A stretch of 64,000 nt of DNA from Mycobacterium sp. SMC-4 (GTDB lineage Bacteria; Actinomycetota; Actinomycetes; Mycobacteriales; Mycobacteriaceae). The translations under genes and the position numbers were made by a program. This document shows, in pieces, positions 1 through 9,447 of this stretch; the stretch's first letter is position 1, and the number at the start of each line of letters is the position of its first letter. The stretch covers positions 3,844,001 through 3,908,000 of the forward strand of contig NZ_CP079869.1 of assembly GCF_025263265.1 (NCBI RefSeq), given 5' to 3'. The notes beneath the pieces are model-generated. The model did no database searches. It had not been told where the DNA came from and saw nothing but the letters and a program-made list of their open reading frames with translations.

Positions 1-231
<231 letters not shown>

Positions 232-504
232 TCAGCCGCCGGCGACGGCGGGCAGGATCGTCACGGTGTCCCCGTCGGCGACGGCGGTGTCCAAGCCACC
301 CGAGAAGCGCACGTCCTCGTCGTTGACGTAGACGTTGACGAAGCGGTGCAGCTTGCCGTTATCGATCAGGCGCTCCGAGATGCCGGCGTAGTTGGCTTCC
401 AGATCGGCGATCACCGCCTGCAGCGTCTGTCCTGAGGCAGAGACGCGCTTCTCGCCTCCGGTGTGGGTACGCAGGATCGTGGGGATGGACACAGAAACAG
501 CCAT
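232..504 (-). CDS. cysO: Sulfur-carrier protein CysO
   Basis: This is a 90-residue ubiquitin/ThiS-like beta-grasp protein. It ends in Gly-Gly (AVAGG), the C-terminus that is activated to a thiocarboxylate in sulfur carriers. The sequence starts MAVSVSIPTILRTHTGGEKR and has the acidic middle usual for CysO. By family knowledge it donates sulfide to the CysM-bound aminoacrylate, and cysteine is then cut from its C-terminus by Mec. It lies between mec (22 bases away) and cysM (9 bases away), which supports the assignment. Confidence 0.95.
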   Translation of the reverse strand: MAVSVSIPTILRTHTGGEKRVSASGQTLQAVIADLEANYAGISERLIDNGKLHRFVNVYVNDEDVRFSGGLDTAVADGDTVTILPAVAGG

Positions 505-526
505 GCAACGGTCTCCTTAGAAATCT

Positions 527-997
527 CTAGTACTGCTCGACGATGGTGACGGGTTCTTCGGTGACGACACCGTCCACGATGCGGTAACTGCGCAGCTCGT
601 GTGTCTCCGGGTCCCTGGTGGAGATCAAGACGTAGTGGGCGTCGGGTTCGGAGGCGTAGGAGATGTCGGTGCGACTCGGATAGGGCTCGGTCGCGGTGTG
701 GGAGTGGTAGATGACCACTGGCGCCTCGCCTGCGTCTTCCATGGCCCGCCACACCTTGAGCTGTTCACCGGAATCGAATCGGTAGAAGGTCGGTGACCGT
801 TCGGCATTGATCATCGCGACGAACCGCTCCGGACGATCCGAGCCTTCCTTGCCGGCGATGATCCCGCACGCCTCGTCGGGATGGTCGGTACGGGCGTGGG
901 CGACCATCGCGTCGACCAGATCGGCACGAATCACCAACACAGCTGCGTCCCCTCTTGTGGTCCTCGCGGGTGTCCGGCGGCGTTGCTCACCGCTCAC
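527..997 (-). CDS. mec: CysO-cysteine peptidase Mec (JAMM metalloprotease)
   Basis: This 156-residue protein contains a complete JAMM/MPN+ zinc motif: an upstream Glu in HPDEACG and then HSHTATEPYPSRTD, which fits HxHx7Sx2D. The family hydrolyses CysO-Cys to free cysteine and recycle CysO. The GTG at 997 overlaps the upstream peptidase stop by 4 bases (GTGA). A second GTG at 940, preceded by GAGGGG, would give 137 residues starting at VLVIRADLV. That shorter form covers the whole conserved domain, so the start is uncertain. The C-terminus is EPVTIVEQY. Confidence 0.93.
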   Translation of the reverse strand: MSGEQRRRTPARTTRGDAAVLVIRADLVDAMVAHARTDHPDEACGIIAGKEGSDRPERFVAMINAERSPTFYRFDSGEQLKVWRAMEDAGEAPVVIYHSHTATEPYPSRTDISYASEPDAHYVLISTRDPETHELRSYRIVDGVVTEEPVTIVEQY

Positions 998-2016
998 CCG
1001 AACGCTCCGGGCAACATGTCACGGTAGGTGGGTATTCCAGCCGCCGAGTCGGCGGCCAGCACTGCGACCAGTACGGCGCGCGCCAGACAGTCTGCCGCTG
1101 CTGCGCCGACGGTGGTCATCAGCGACAGTTCCGGCGACATCGAAGCCGGAGTCGTCGGGTCGGGAATCACCTCGACGGCCCCGGTGGCCAGCGCGAACAC
1201 GGTGTCACCGTCGAGCGGGGTGTGACACGGCCGGATGGTCCGGGCCAGACCGTCGTGGGCCGCGACCGCGACCCGACGGCACGCTGCCTTGCTCAGTGCG
1301 GCGTCGGTGGCGACCACGGCGATCGTGGTGTTCAACGGGCTCAGCTCGCCGCGCCGATCGGCGTAGGCGGCGAGCTGGTCGGACGGGGGTGCCAGCAGTC
1401 CGAACTCCTCGATCTGGTCTGCTGACCAGGGCAACCCGGTAGCCGGGTCGACCACGTCGCCGGCGGAGTTGACCACCACCAACGCGCCCACGGTCACACC
1501 GGACTCCAGCGTCACCGACGCCGTCCCCACACCGCCTTTGAGCACACCGGCGCGCGCGCCGACCCCGGCGCCGACCGTACCGATCGCCACGTCAGCACCG
1601 GCGTTCTGGGCGGCCCGGTAGCCGAACTCCGCGTTCGGACGGCACTGCCAGCCCCCGACCGGCAGGTCGAAGATCACCGCCGACGGCACGATCGGGACCA
1701 CACCGCCATCCATCGCCACGCCGCGCTGTCGCTCCTCCAGCCAGGTCATCACGCCGTCCGCGGCCGCCAGACCGTAGGCACTGCCGCCGGTGAGAACCAC
1801 TGCGTCGACGTGTCGCACCGAGTTGCTGGGCTCCAACAGGTCGGTCTCGCGGGTACCCGGCGCACCGCCGCGACCGTCGACCGCGCCGACGGTCCCCGGC
1901 GGGGTCAGGACCACCGTCGTGCCGGTCGCCCACCCCGAACCCAGCTGCGCATCGTCGTCGAGGCGGTGATCGTAGCCGACGCTGATGCCGGCAACGTCGG
2001 TGAGCGCGCCGCTCAT
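994..2016 (-). CDS. P1 family (DmpA/NylC-type) peptidase
   Basis: This is a self-processing Ntn-hydrolase of about 340 residues, matching Rv1333-type proteins. The expected autocleavage site is visible as LNTTIAVVATDA, where the Thr after Asn becomes the N-terminal nucleophile in this family. Conserved glycine-rich segments are GGSAYGLAAADGVM and LKGGVGTASVTL. The substrate is not known and could be a beta-peptide or amide. I chose the ATG at 2016 because AGAAGG lies 5 bases upstream; a GTG at 2022 is the alternative. It sits between aosR and mec, overlapping mec by 4 bases, so it is probably co-transcribed with the cysteine genes. Confidence 0.88.
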   Translation of the reverse strand: MSGALTDVAGISVGYDHRLDDDAQLGSGWATGTTVVLTPPGTVGAVDGRGGAPGTRETDLLEPSNSVRHVDAVVLTGGSAYGLAAADGVMTWLEERQRGVAMDGGVVPIVPSAVIFDLPVGGWQCRPNAEFGYRAAQNAGADVAIGTVGAGVGARAGVLKGGVGTASVTLESGVTVGALVVVNSAGDVVDPATGLPWSADQIEEFGLLAPPSDQLAAYADRRGELSPLNTTIAVVATDAALSKAACRRVAVAAHDGLARTIRPCHTPLDGDTVFALATGAVEVIPDPTTPASMSPELSLMTTVGAAAADCLARAVLVAVLAADSAAGIPTYRDMLPGAFG

Positions 2017-2029
2017 CGCCACCTTCTGC

Positions 2030-2611
2030 TCATCGTGACCCCATCAGGCAGATCACCAGGTATTCCTGGAGCACCGTCAACCACTGGTAGACGTCGAGGT
2101 GGGCAGCCATCGGGTGCTCAGGCGGCAGCCGGTCGGGTCCGTCGGAACCGATATCGAGCATCGTCCCCAGCGCCAGCCGCACGTCGTTGACGGCAGCAGC
2201 CCAAGCCTGCGCATCGTCCTCGGACAGTTCGACCTTACCGCCGCCAGCCGGGAGGGTCTGCAAAAGGCGTTGCGCGGCTTGCCGTTTCGCATCGATGATG
2301 TCGGGTTCATGCAGGCTGCGCAGGGCCCCGTTGAGACTGTCGGCGGCACCGGAGCCCGCCGGGTGCTCGGTGGCCGGCCGGTAGAAATCGGGCAGGATCC
2401 GCCTCATCGTGTCATCCTGCGGCGGAACGGAATTGCCGGTGCGCATACCGGTGATGTCGGAGAGTTCGTCGACCGGCGTCGAGGAAGCCCGATCATCGAG
2501 CATGCCGAGCAGCGACGTCACCAGACTGCTCAGCAACTCGGCTTCGTGGGACTCCAGCGCCGACCGGAACCGCGGACCCTGCGCGCCATCGACTCGCTTC
2601 CACTTACGCAC
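2030..2611 (-). CDS. aosR: DUF2017 oxidative-stress regulator AosR
   Basis: This 193-residue DUF2017 protein starts MRKWKRVDGAQGPRFRSAL and ends LVICLMGSR. It corresponds to M. tuberculosis Rv1332 by sequence and position. The AosR family is reported to act with an extracytoplasmic sigma factor to raise expression of the neighbouring mec-cysO-cysM genes under oxidative stress. Here it lies directly upstream of those genes and 6 bases after clpS. Only one cysteine (near residue 189) is visible, so a two-cysteine switch inside one chain is not possible in this version. No classical HTH is obvious. Confidence 0.88.
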   Translation of the reverse strand: MRKWKRVDGAQGPRFRSALESHEAELLSSLVTSLLGMLDDRASSTPVDELSDITGMRTGNSVPPQDDTMRRILPDFYRPATEHPAGSGAADSLNGALRSLHEPDIIDAKRQAAQRLLQTLPAGGGKVELSEDDAQAWAAAVNDVRLALGTMLDIGSDGPDRLPPEHPMAAHLDVYQWLTVLQEYLVICLMGSR

Positions 2612-2617
2612 AGCGGG

Positions 2618-2932
2618 TTAGCGATCCTGTTGCAGAGTCGCCCACAGCCCCGCGGCGTGCAGCTTGGACACGTCGACTTCCATTGCTTCTCGGCTGCCCG
2701 CCGACACCACCGCCTTGCCCTCGTTGTGAACCTGCATCATCAGCTTCGTCGCGTGCGGCTTGCTGTAACCGAAGAGCTTCTGCAGGACATAGGTCACGTA
2801 GGTCATCAGATTCACGGGATCGTCCCAGACGATGGTCACCCACGGGGAGTCGGTGGTGGCCTCTTCGTCGACGTCGGTGGCCGCTTCGCTGTCTTCGCGG
2901 GTCCCCGGTCGAGCCCTGGCCGGTGTAACCAT
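2618..2932 (-). CDS. clpS: ATP-dependent Clp protease adaptor ClpS
   Basis: This 104-residue protein has the ClpS core: [20 protein letters not shown], then [19 protein letters not shown] and VHNEGKAVV. These segments bind N-degron substrates and hand them to ClpC/ClpA. The N-terminal 30 residues (acidic, disordered) are the usual flexible extension. I set the start at the ATG at 2930-2932; reading further upstream only extends into pncB sequence. It is divergent from pncB with 53 bases between them and lies directly upstream of aosR. Confidence 0.93.
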   Translation of the reverse strand: MVTPARARPGTREDSEAATDVDEEATTDSPWVTIVWDDPVNLMTYVTYVLQKLFGYSKPHATKLMMQVHNEGKAVVSAGSREAMEVDVSKLHAAGLWATLQQDR

Positions 2933-2985
2933 GGGGCCAAGAATACCGGGGGTGCAATCCGAGGCCGAACCGATACGGTTGGCCG

Positions 2986-4311
2986 GTGACTTCGTCGCCT
3001 CCGGCGCTGCTGACCGACAAATACGAGCTGACCATGCTCGCCGCGGCGCTGCGAGGCGGCACCGCGCAGCGCCGCACCACATTCGAGGTGTTCGCTCGGC
3101 GGCTGCCTGCAGGCCGGCGCTACGGGGTCGTCGCGGGAACCGCCCGCTTCGTGGATGCGTTGCCGCAGTTCCGATTCGACAGCGGCATGCTCGATGAGCT
3201 GGCCAGCTTCTGCGACCGCGCCACCCTCGACTATCTGGCTGCGTACCAGTTCTCCGGTGACGTCGATGGTTACCCCGAAGGCGAGCTGTACTTTCCGGGT
3301 TCTCCGGTGCTGTCGGTGCACGGCACATTCGCCGAATGCGTGGTGCTCGAGACCCTGGCGTTGTCGGTCCTCAACCACGACAGCGCTGTCGCCTCGGCGG
3401 CCGCCCGCATGGTCAGCGCCGCCGAGGGGCGCCCGCTGATCGAGATGGGCTCTCGGCGCACCCACGAACAGGCTGCGGTGGCCGCCGCCCGCGCTGCCTA
3501 CCTCGCGGGATTTGCCGGCTCGTCGAACCTGCAGGCCCAGCGCAGCCACGGGGTGCCCGCGCTGGGCACCAGCGCGCACGCATTCACGCTGCTGCACACC
3601 ACAGCGGGGCAGGACCAGGCGCAATGGGAGAAGGCCGCGTTTCGTGCCCAGATCGACGCGTTGGGCGTGGACACCACGTTGTTGGTGGATACCTTCGACA
3701 TCACCTCCGGAGTTGCCCACGCGATCGAGGTCGCCGGCCCACAGCTGGGGGCGGTGCGAATCGACTCCGGCGACCTGGGCGTGCTGGCCCGGCAGGTGCG
3801 GCGGCAACTCGATGCCCTCGGGGCCACCCGCACCCGCGTCGTGGTCTCCGGCGACCTCGACGAGTTCGGCATCGCGGCACTGCGCGCCGAACCCGTCGAC
3901 AGTTATGGGGTGGGCACGTCGGTGGTCACCGGCTCCGGCGCGCCGACCGCCGGCATGGTCTACAAGCTGGTCGAAGTCGACGGGATCCCGGTCGAGAAGC
4001 GCAGCACGCACAAGGAGTCCCACGGCGGGCGCAAGGAAGCGTCGAGGCTTGCCAAGGAGTCGGGCACGGTCGTCGAGGAGGTCGTCTACCCGGTGGGCGC
4101 ACCGCCACCGACGCCCGCCGGACTGGTCGAGCGCCCGCTGACCGTCCCGCTGGTGCGCAACGGTGAGCCGGTCGCCGACTTGCGCCTCGACGCCGCCCGG
4201 GCGCGGTTCGCGCGGGGTCTGACCCAACTGCCCTGGGACGGCTTGAGCCTGTCGAAAGGCGATCCGGCGATCCCCACCCGGATGATCCCGGCTGCCTCCA
4301 GGCTGCGCTGA
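2986..4311 (+). CDS. pncB: Nicotinate phosphoribosyltransferase PncB
   Basis: This 441-residue enzyme of NAD salvage converts nicotinate and PRPP to nicotinate mononucleotide. Visible family segments are [15 protein letters not shown] at the N-terminus, the phosphoribosyl-binding region [20 protein letters not shown], and [20 protein letters not shown] at 2986 is the start; no good Shine-Dalgarno precedes it, and TACGGT just upstream could be a -10 giving a very short leader. dinG begins 6 bases after the stop, so pncB, dinG and the following lipoprotein gene look like one operon. Confidence 0.93.
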   Translation: MTSSPPALLTDKYELTMLAAALRGGTAQRRTTFEVFARRLPAGRRYGVVAGTARFVDALPQFRFDSGMLDELASFCDRATLDYLAAYQFSGDVDGYPEGELYFPGSPVLSVHGTFAECVVLETLALSVLNHDSAVASAAARMVSAAEGRPLIEMGSRRTHEQAAVAAARAAYLAGFAGSSNLQAQRSHGVPALGTSAHAFTLLHTTAGQDQAQWEKAAFRAQIDALGVDTTLLVDTFDITSGVAHAIEVAGPQLGAVRIDSGDLGVLARQVRRQLDALGATRTRVVVSGDLDEFGIAALRAEPVDSYGVGTSVVTGSGAPTAGMVYKLVEVDGIPVEKRSTHKESHGGRKEASRLAKESGTVVEEVVYPVGAPPPTPAGLVERPLTVPLVRNGEPVADLRLDAARARFARGLTQLPWDGLSLSKGDPAIPTRMIPAASRLR

Positions 4312-4316
4312 GTCCG

Positions 4317-6332
4317 ATGACCGAAGACGTCGTGAGTCTGCTGGCCACCGCGGTGGCGTCGCTTGGCGGGACCGAACGCGCGGGTCAAATCGCGATGGCC
4401 CGAGCCGTCGCCCACGCCTTCGACAGCGGTGAGCATCTCGCGGTGCAGGCCGGCACCGGCACCGGGAAGTCGTTGGCCTATCTGGTGCCGGCCGTCGCGC
4501 ACGCCGTGTCGGCCGAGCAACCTGTGGTGGTGTCGACCGCCACGATCGCGTTGCAGCGCCAGCTCGTCGACCGTGACCTGCCGCGGCTGGCTGACGCGCT
4601 GAGCGCTTCGCTGCCCCGCCGCCCGATCTTCGCGCTGCTGAAAGGCCGCCGAAATTACTTGTGTCTGAATAAGATTCACAATGGTAGCCCCGGCCATCAA
4701 GACACCGGCGACCGGCCGCAGGAGGAGCTCTTCTCGCCGATGGCGGCCAGCGCCCTGGGCCGCGATGTGGCGCGGCTGACCACCTGGTCGTCGAGCACCG
4801 AGACCGGTGATCGCGACGAATTGACTCCGGGGGTGCCCGAGCGCTCGTGGGCACAGGTCAGCGTGTCAGCGCGGGAGTGCATCGGGGTCTCGCGTTGCCC
4901 GTTCGGCACAGACTGCTTCTCCGAACGCGCCCGGGACCGCGCCGCCGGCGCCGACGTCGTCGTCACCAACCACGCGCTGCTGGCCATCGACGCCATCGGC
5001 GAGGCCCACGTCCTGCCCGAACATGATCTGCTCATCGTCGACGAAGCTCACGACCTCGTCGACAGGGTCACCGCCGCCGCCACAGCCGAACTGTCCGCCA
5101 CCGCGCTGGGCGTCGCCCAGCGCCGGGCCGCACGCATCGTCGGTCCCGAACTGGCTGAGCGGCTCGATGCCGCGGCCGCCACGTTCACCTCGGCGATCTT
5201 CGACGCACGCGCTGGGCGAATCGATGTGCTGGGCGAGGAGCTGGCCACCTACCTGATGCTGGTGCGTGACGCGGCACACGCAGCCCGGACCGCCGTCGAC
5301 ACCGCACCCAACGACCCCAAAACCACTACGGCGCGTGCGGAAGCCTCGACTGCGCTGTCCGAGATCGGTGATACGGCAGCGCGCATTCTCGACTCGTTCG
5401 TCCCCGCGATCCCCGACCGCACCGACGTGGTGTGGGTTCAGCACAACGAAGACGCCGCCTCGGGTTCGCGGGCCGTCATGCGCGTCGCGCCGTTGTCCGT
5501 GGCGGGCGTGTTGCGAAGCCGGTTGTTCGGGCGCACAACCGCCGTGTTGACCTCGGCCACGCTGACCATCGGGGGTAACTTCGACTCGATGGCCTCGGCC
5601 TGGGGACTGGCCGGGGAGGCTGACCCGGCGGTGCGCTGGCGAGGTCTCGACGTCGGGTCACCGTTCGACCATGCCCGCGCCGGAATCCTCTACGTGGCCG
5701 CCCATCTGCCGCCGCCCGGCCGGGACGGCACCGGCTCGGCAGAGCAATTCGACGAGATCGCCGAGCTGATCGCCGCCGCAGGGGGTCGATGTCTCGGGTT
5801 GTTCTCATCGATGCGCGCCGCCAAGAACGCCGCCGAGGTGATGCGCGAGCGACTCGAGGTCCCGGTGCTGTGCCAGGGCGACGACACCACCGCGGCATTG
5901 GTGGCCAGTTTCGCCGCCGACGAATGCACATCGCTGTTCGGGACACTGTCGCTGTGGCAGGGCGTCGACGTCCCGGGCCCCTCGCTGTCACTTGTTCTCA
6001 TCGACCGGATTCCGTTCCCCCGCCCCGATGATCCGCTGCTGACCGCGCGGCAGCGGGCCGTGGCCGCGCGCGGCGGCAACGGCTTCATGGCGGTGGCCGC
6101 CAGCCACGCCGCGCTGCTTCTGGCCCAAGGCGCGGGCCGGTTGCTGCGCCGCATCGATGACCGCGGTGTGGTCGCCATACTCGATTCGCGCATGGCCACC
6201 GCCCGCTACGGCGGTTTCCTGCGTGCGTCGCTGCCGCCCTTCTGGGCGACCACCGACGGCACCGCGGTGCGTGCGGCACTTCAACGGCTCCGTGCTGGGA
6301 CCGCGACGACACCGGAAACAGCCGTCGGATGA
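4317..6332 (+). CDS. dinG: DinG-family ATP-dependent DNA helicase
   Basis: This is a 671-residue XPD/DinG superfamily 2 helicase. It has Walker A QAGTGTGKSLAYL near residue 45 and the DEAH box LLIVDEAHDLVD. A cysteine cluster lies between them (LCLNK near 120, then ECIGVSRCPFGTDC), as expected for a 4Fe-4S domain. C-terminal helicase motifs are SLFGTLSLWQGVDVPG and QGAGRLLRR. The family unwinds DNA in repair and clears R-loops or G-quadruplexes. The ATG follows pncB by 6 bases, and the stop overlaps the next ATG (ATGA). Confidence 0.92.
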   Translation: MTEDVVSLLATAVASLGGTERAGQIAMARAVAHAFDSGEHLAVQAGTGTGKSLAYLVPAVAHAVSAEQPVVVSTATIALQRQLVDRDLPRLADALSASLPRRPIFALLKGRRNYLCLNKIHNGSPGHQDTGDRPQEELFSPMAASALGRDVARLTTWSSSTETGDRDELTPGVPERSWAQVSVSARECIGVSRCPFGTDCFSERARDRAAGADVVVTNHALLAIDAIGEAHVLPEHDLLIVDEAHDLVDRVTAAATAELSATALGVAQRRAARIVGPELAERLDAAAATFTSAIFDARAGRIDVLGEELATYLMLVRDAAHAARTAVDTAPNDPKTTTARAEASTALSEIGDTAARILDSFVPAIPDRTDVVWVQHNEDAASGSRAVMRVAPLSVAGVLRSRLFGRTTAVLTSATLTIGGNFDSMASAWGLAGEADPAVRWRGLDVGSPFDHARAGILYVAAHLPPPGRDGTGSAEQFDEIAELIAAAGGRCLGLFSSMRAAKNAAEVMRERLEVPVLCQGDDTTAALVASFAADECTSLFGTLSLWQGVDVPGPSLSLVLIDRIPFPRPDDPLLTARQRAVAARGGNGFMAVAASHAALLLAQGAGRLLRRIDDRGVVAILDSRMATARYGGFLRASLPPFWATTDGTAVRAALQRLRAGTATTPETAVG

Positions 6333-7765
6333 GGCTGCGAGCACGTGTGTGCGCGATGACCCTCGTGGCTCTCGCGGCGGTCGGTTGCTCGATGAGTCTG
6401 CAGGGGCGCGCCGTTTCGGTGTTCGATGACCCGTTCTCTGTGGCGGGGATGCCGGCCACCGACGGGCCGAGTGGACTGCGCGCAGATCCCGAACCGGCGA
6501 CCCGCAGCGTCGAGGCCACCGACGGCAGCGACATCGACAAGCTGGCCGCGTTGGCCGTCAGTGACGTCGAGCAGTTCTGGCAGACCGCCTATCCCGACAC
6601 CTTCGCGGCGGCCCTGGTCCCGGTGACATCGGTAATTTCCTGGGACGCTATCGGTTTCGACGGCGAATTCTGTGGCGAGAACACCTTCGCGCTGATCAAC
6701 GCGGCTTACTGCTACCCCGACCGCACGCTGGGCTGGGACCGCGGCGCCATGATGCCCGATCTGCAGCGCGTGTACGGCGATATGGGGGTGGTCATGGTGC
6801 TCGCCCACGAGTACGGCCACGCGGTCGCCAGCCAGTCCGGCCTGACGACCGATGCGACCGAGACCCTCGTCGCCGAGCAGCAGGCCGACTGTTTTTCCGG
6901 CACTTATCTGCGGTGGGTCGCCGAGGGCAGCTCCCCACGCTTCACCCTGAGCACCGGCGACGGTCTGAACGCGGTGCTCGCCGGCGTCATCGCGTTTCGA
7001 GATCCCGTGCTGCACGAAGACGACCTCGACGTCGGTGTGAACGAACACGGCTCGGCCTTCGAGAGGTTGTCGGCGTTTCAGTTCGGCTTCACCGACGGTC
7101 CGTCGGCGTGCGCCGGGATCGACCTGGACGAAATCGCCCAGCGGCGCGGGCATCTACCCATCCTGCTCAGTGACGACCAGACCGGCGAGATGCCGGTGTC
7201 AGAGCAGACGGTGCACGCTGTCGCCGACACCGTCACCACGTTGTTCGGTCTGCGCAATCCGCCCGAACTGCGCTTCGAGACCGGGCGGCCGGTCTGCGGC
7301 GACGCCCGGCCCAGTCCGCCGGTCTCGTTCTGCCCGGCAACCAACAGCGTCGTTGTCGACCTCGACGGCCTCAAGGAACTCGGCGGACAGGCTCACCTGC
7401 CCGACGGCGACACTCTGGCCGCCGGCGACAACGTCGCCTACTCAGCGCTGGTGTCGCGCTTCATGTTGGCTTTGCAGCACGAAATCGGTGGGGTCACTCT
7501 TTCCCGGGCCACCGCGGCACTACGCACCGCATGCCTGACCGGAGTCGCGACAGCCAAGATGAGTAGACCAGTGCCCACAGCCAACGGCCAAACCGTGGTG
7601 CTGACTGCCGGTGATGTGGATGAAGCGGTGTCCGGCATCCTGACCAATGGCCTGGCGGCCAGCGACGTCAACGGCGACTCGGTGCCCTCGGGGTTCTCCC
7701 GCATCGACGCTTTCCGGGTCGGCGTGCTCGGTGATACCGACCGCTGCTTCGCGCGGTTCGACTGA
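6329..7765 (+). CDS. LpqM-like lipoprotein, neutral zinc metallopeptidase
   Basis: This 478-residue exported protein has an N-terminal signal with an imperfect lipobox (LAAVGC, Cys20). It has the zinc motif HEYGH (His160-Glu161-His164) and a downstream EQQADCFSG (Glu183) typical of neutral zinc metallopeptidases of the YpfJ/LpqM type. It is therefore predicted to be an envelope-anchored protease; the substrate is unknown. Its ATG overlaps the dinG stop, so it is translationally coupled to a DNA helicase with no obvious functional link. The stop abuts the stop of the convergent porin gene. The exact orthologue is uncertain. Confidence 0.8.
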   Translation: MRLRARVCAMTLVALAAVGCSMSLQGRAVSVFDDPFSVAGMPATDGPSGLRADPEPATRSVEATDGSDIDKLAALAVSDVEQFWQTAYPDTFAAALVPVTSVISWDAIGFDGEFCGENTFALINAAYCYPDRTLGWDRGAMMPDLQRVYGDMGVVMVLAHEYGHAVASQSGLTTDATETLVAEQQADCFSGTYLRWVAEGSSPRFTLSTGDGLNAVLAGVIAFRDPVLHEDDLDVGVNEHGSAFERLSAFQFGFTDGPSACAGIDLDEIAQRRGHLPILLSDDQTGEMPVSEQTVHAVADTVTTLFGLRNPPELRFETGRPVCGDARPSPPVSFCPATNSVVVDLDGLKELGGQAHLPDGDTLAAGDNVAYSALVSRFMLALQHEIGGVTLSRATAALRTACLTGVATAKMSRPVPTANGQTVVLTAGDVDEAVSGILTNGLAASDVNGDSVPSGFSRIDAFRVGVLGDTDRCFARFD

Positions 7766-8518
7766 TCAGATCGTTGTGGTGACGCCGTACCAGGCGACGA
7801 TCGCCTCCGACATGTCAGTGGATCGACTCAGGAACGCATATGACCGGATGAACGATTCACCGACACAGCCGTCGATCCTGACGCGGAAGTTGCTCACCAT
7901 CACCCACGGGTCGGCCCCGGTGAACTCCTTGCGGGTCACCGTGACCACGTTCACGAAGCCCGGCTTGAGACCCACGGTGACGCCGCCACCGATGTTGGCC
8001 CCCACTCCGGGCACGAGACCGTCAGGCAGGGGCGAGATGAAGTCGGTGCCAAACAGACCCAGAGACGAATTGACACCCGCGGTCCCGGTCAGCGACACCC
8101 CGTTCGACGTGCTCATGTCGATTCCGCAACCGATCTCGTAGCCGACCTCCAGGGTCCCGCTCGGAGCGTCGCCGGTACCCGGCCCGGTCACCGACCCGGT
8201 GTAGGTTCCGCCCACCACGTATTCACGGGTCGACAAGGCCGTGGTCAGCGGCGCCACCGGCGACTGGGTTTCGTTCTCTGCGCCCAGTTCCAGGCGCCAC
8301 CCGTCGGGGCTTTCGGTCACCGCCGGCGGGGTGGACTCGACGGCACCGTCGGGCGGCGGTGGAACCTCGGGCACACCTTCGGCAGGAGTGGCTGCGTCGA
8401 CAGGGGCGGGCGCGTCGGCGCCGGGTTGGGCAACCGCGGGCGCAGCAGCCGACGCGAACAGCAGACCACCGAGCGCGAACGCCGTGATGCCGCGTCGCAG
8501 CACAATCCCAAATGTCAC
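7766..8518 (-). CDS. MspA-family outer-membrane porin
   Basis: This 250-residue secreted protein has a signal peptide ending near SAAAPAVA (about residue 30). The C-terminal half has MspA-family hallmarks: VEVGYEIGCGIDMST-type beta segments (here LEVGYEIGCGIDMST), VTRKEFTGADPWVMVSN and RVRIDGCVGESFIRSYA. MspA porins are octameric channels of the mycobacterial outer membrane. This copy has a Pro/Ala/Glu-rich linker of about 45 residues (roughly 31-75) between signal and barrel, longer than I recall for MspA itself. The start is GTG at 8518. Its presence supports a rapid-grower host. Confidence 0.88.
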   Translation of the reverse strand: MTFGIVLRRGITAFALGGLLFASAAAPAVAQPGADAPAPVDAATPAEGVPEVPPPPDGAVESTPPAVTESPDGWRLELGAENETQSPVAPLTTALSTREYVVGGTYTGSVTGPGTGDAPSGTLEVGYEIGCGIDMSTSNGVSLTGTAGVNSSLGLFGTDFISPLPDGLVPGVGANIGGGVTVGLKPGFVNVVTVTRKEFTGADPWVMVSNFRVRIDGCVGESFIRSYAFLSRSTDMSEAIVAWYGVTTTI

Positions 8519-8598
8519 TGCACTGCCTTCCGATCGTTAGCAACGCTTCGGAACCTACCGCGCCGCTCCCACCCCCAATCGGGTACCGGCAGGATCGC

Positions 8599-9447
8599 TC
8601 AGCCGGGCAGCCGCACCACGAAGCCCGCCTCTAACGCCGCCCAGATCGCACCGTCGGCATCGGCTGCGAGCCCGTGGGGCTCGCAGCCCGGCGGCAGGTC
8701 GACGATGGCGATGTCGCCGTCGCCACTGACCCGGGCAAGCTGACTGGAACCCCACAAGCTCACCCACACCCCGTCGTGCGGATCGGCGAGCACCGCCTGC
8801 GGTTTGCCCGGCAACTCGATTTCCTGGATCGCGTCATGCATCGGGATCCTGCCCAGTCGGTCGGCGAGGATCTCGGTGAACCACACGGCATCGTCGTGGG
8901 TGGCGGCGATCCCGACCGGGCCCGATGCGGGAGTGGGGGTTTCGCGGGTGCTCAACGCGCCCGAGACAGTCAGCCGACCGATGGCACCGGCTCCGTTCAA
9001 CGTGAACCAGAGCGCGTTGTCGGGGCCGGTGACGATCATCGACGGGCCGCCGCCGACCGGATATCGGTCGCGTAGGTCACCGTCGACCGACATCCGGCCG
9101 ATGGCGCCGGCGGTGGTCATGGTGAACCAGAGCGCACCGTCGGGACCGGCCGTGATGCCGTAGGGCCGGCTGTCCGCGGCGAGTTCGAATGCGCTCAGTT
9201 CACCCTCGGTGGTGATGCGCCCGATGTGGTCGTCGCCGGAGCGGGTGAACCACATCGCACCGTCCGGGCCGGCGGTGATGATCGCGGGGCGGCTGTCGGG
9301 CGCGACCGGATACACCGTCACCTCGGCACTGCCGGTGACCCGCGCGATGGCACCTGCGTCCACCAACGTCACCCACAGCGCACCGTCGGCACCGGTCGCG
9401 AGTCCGTACGGACCGCCGTCGACGGCAACCTGCAGCGCTTCCGTCAC
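8599..9447 (-). CDS. Vgb-like seven-bladed beta-propeller (streptogramin-lyase family)
   Basis: This 282-residue protein is built of repeats of about 40 residues carrying GPDGALWFT-type motifs, which indicates a seven-bladed propeller of the virginiamycin B lyase family. No signal peptide is seen. Its GTG overlaps the glgP stop by 4 bases (GTGA), so it is translationally coupled to glycogen phosphorylase. Lyase activity is not shown: the last two blades read GKPQAVLADPHDGVWVSLW and CEPHGLAADADGAIWAAL, and I cannot confirm the catalytic His/Glu set. A sugar-binding or structural role is equally possible. Confidence 0.8.
   Translation of the reverse strand: MTEALQVAVDGGPYGLATGADGALWVTLVDAGAIARVTGSAEVTVYPVAPDSRPAIITAGPDGAMWFTRSGDDHIGRITTEGELSAFELAADSRPYGITAGPDGALWFTMTTAGAIGRMSVDGDLRDRYPVGGGPSMIVTGPDNALWFTLNGAGAIGRLTVSGALSTRETPTPASGPVGIAATHDDAVWFTEILADRLGRIPMHDAIQEIELPGKPQAVLADPHDGVWVSLWGSSQLARVSGDGDIAIVDLPPGCEPHGLAADADGAIWAALEAGFVVRLPG

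Noticed and set aside
2836..4854. 672-codon minus-strand frame
   Set aside because: It spans antisense to pncB and dinG, is Arg/Gly/Pro-rich and has no family motif; it is a GC-bias shadow.
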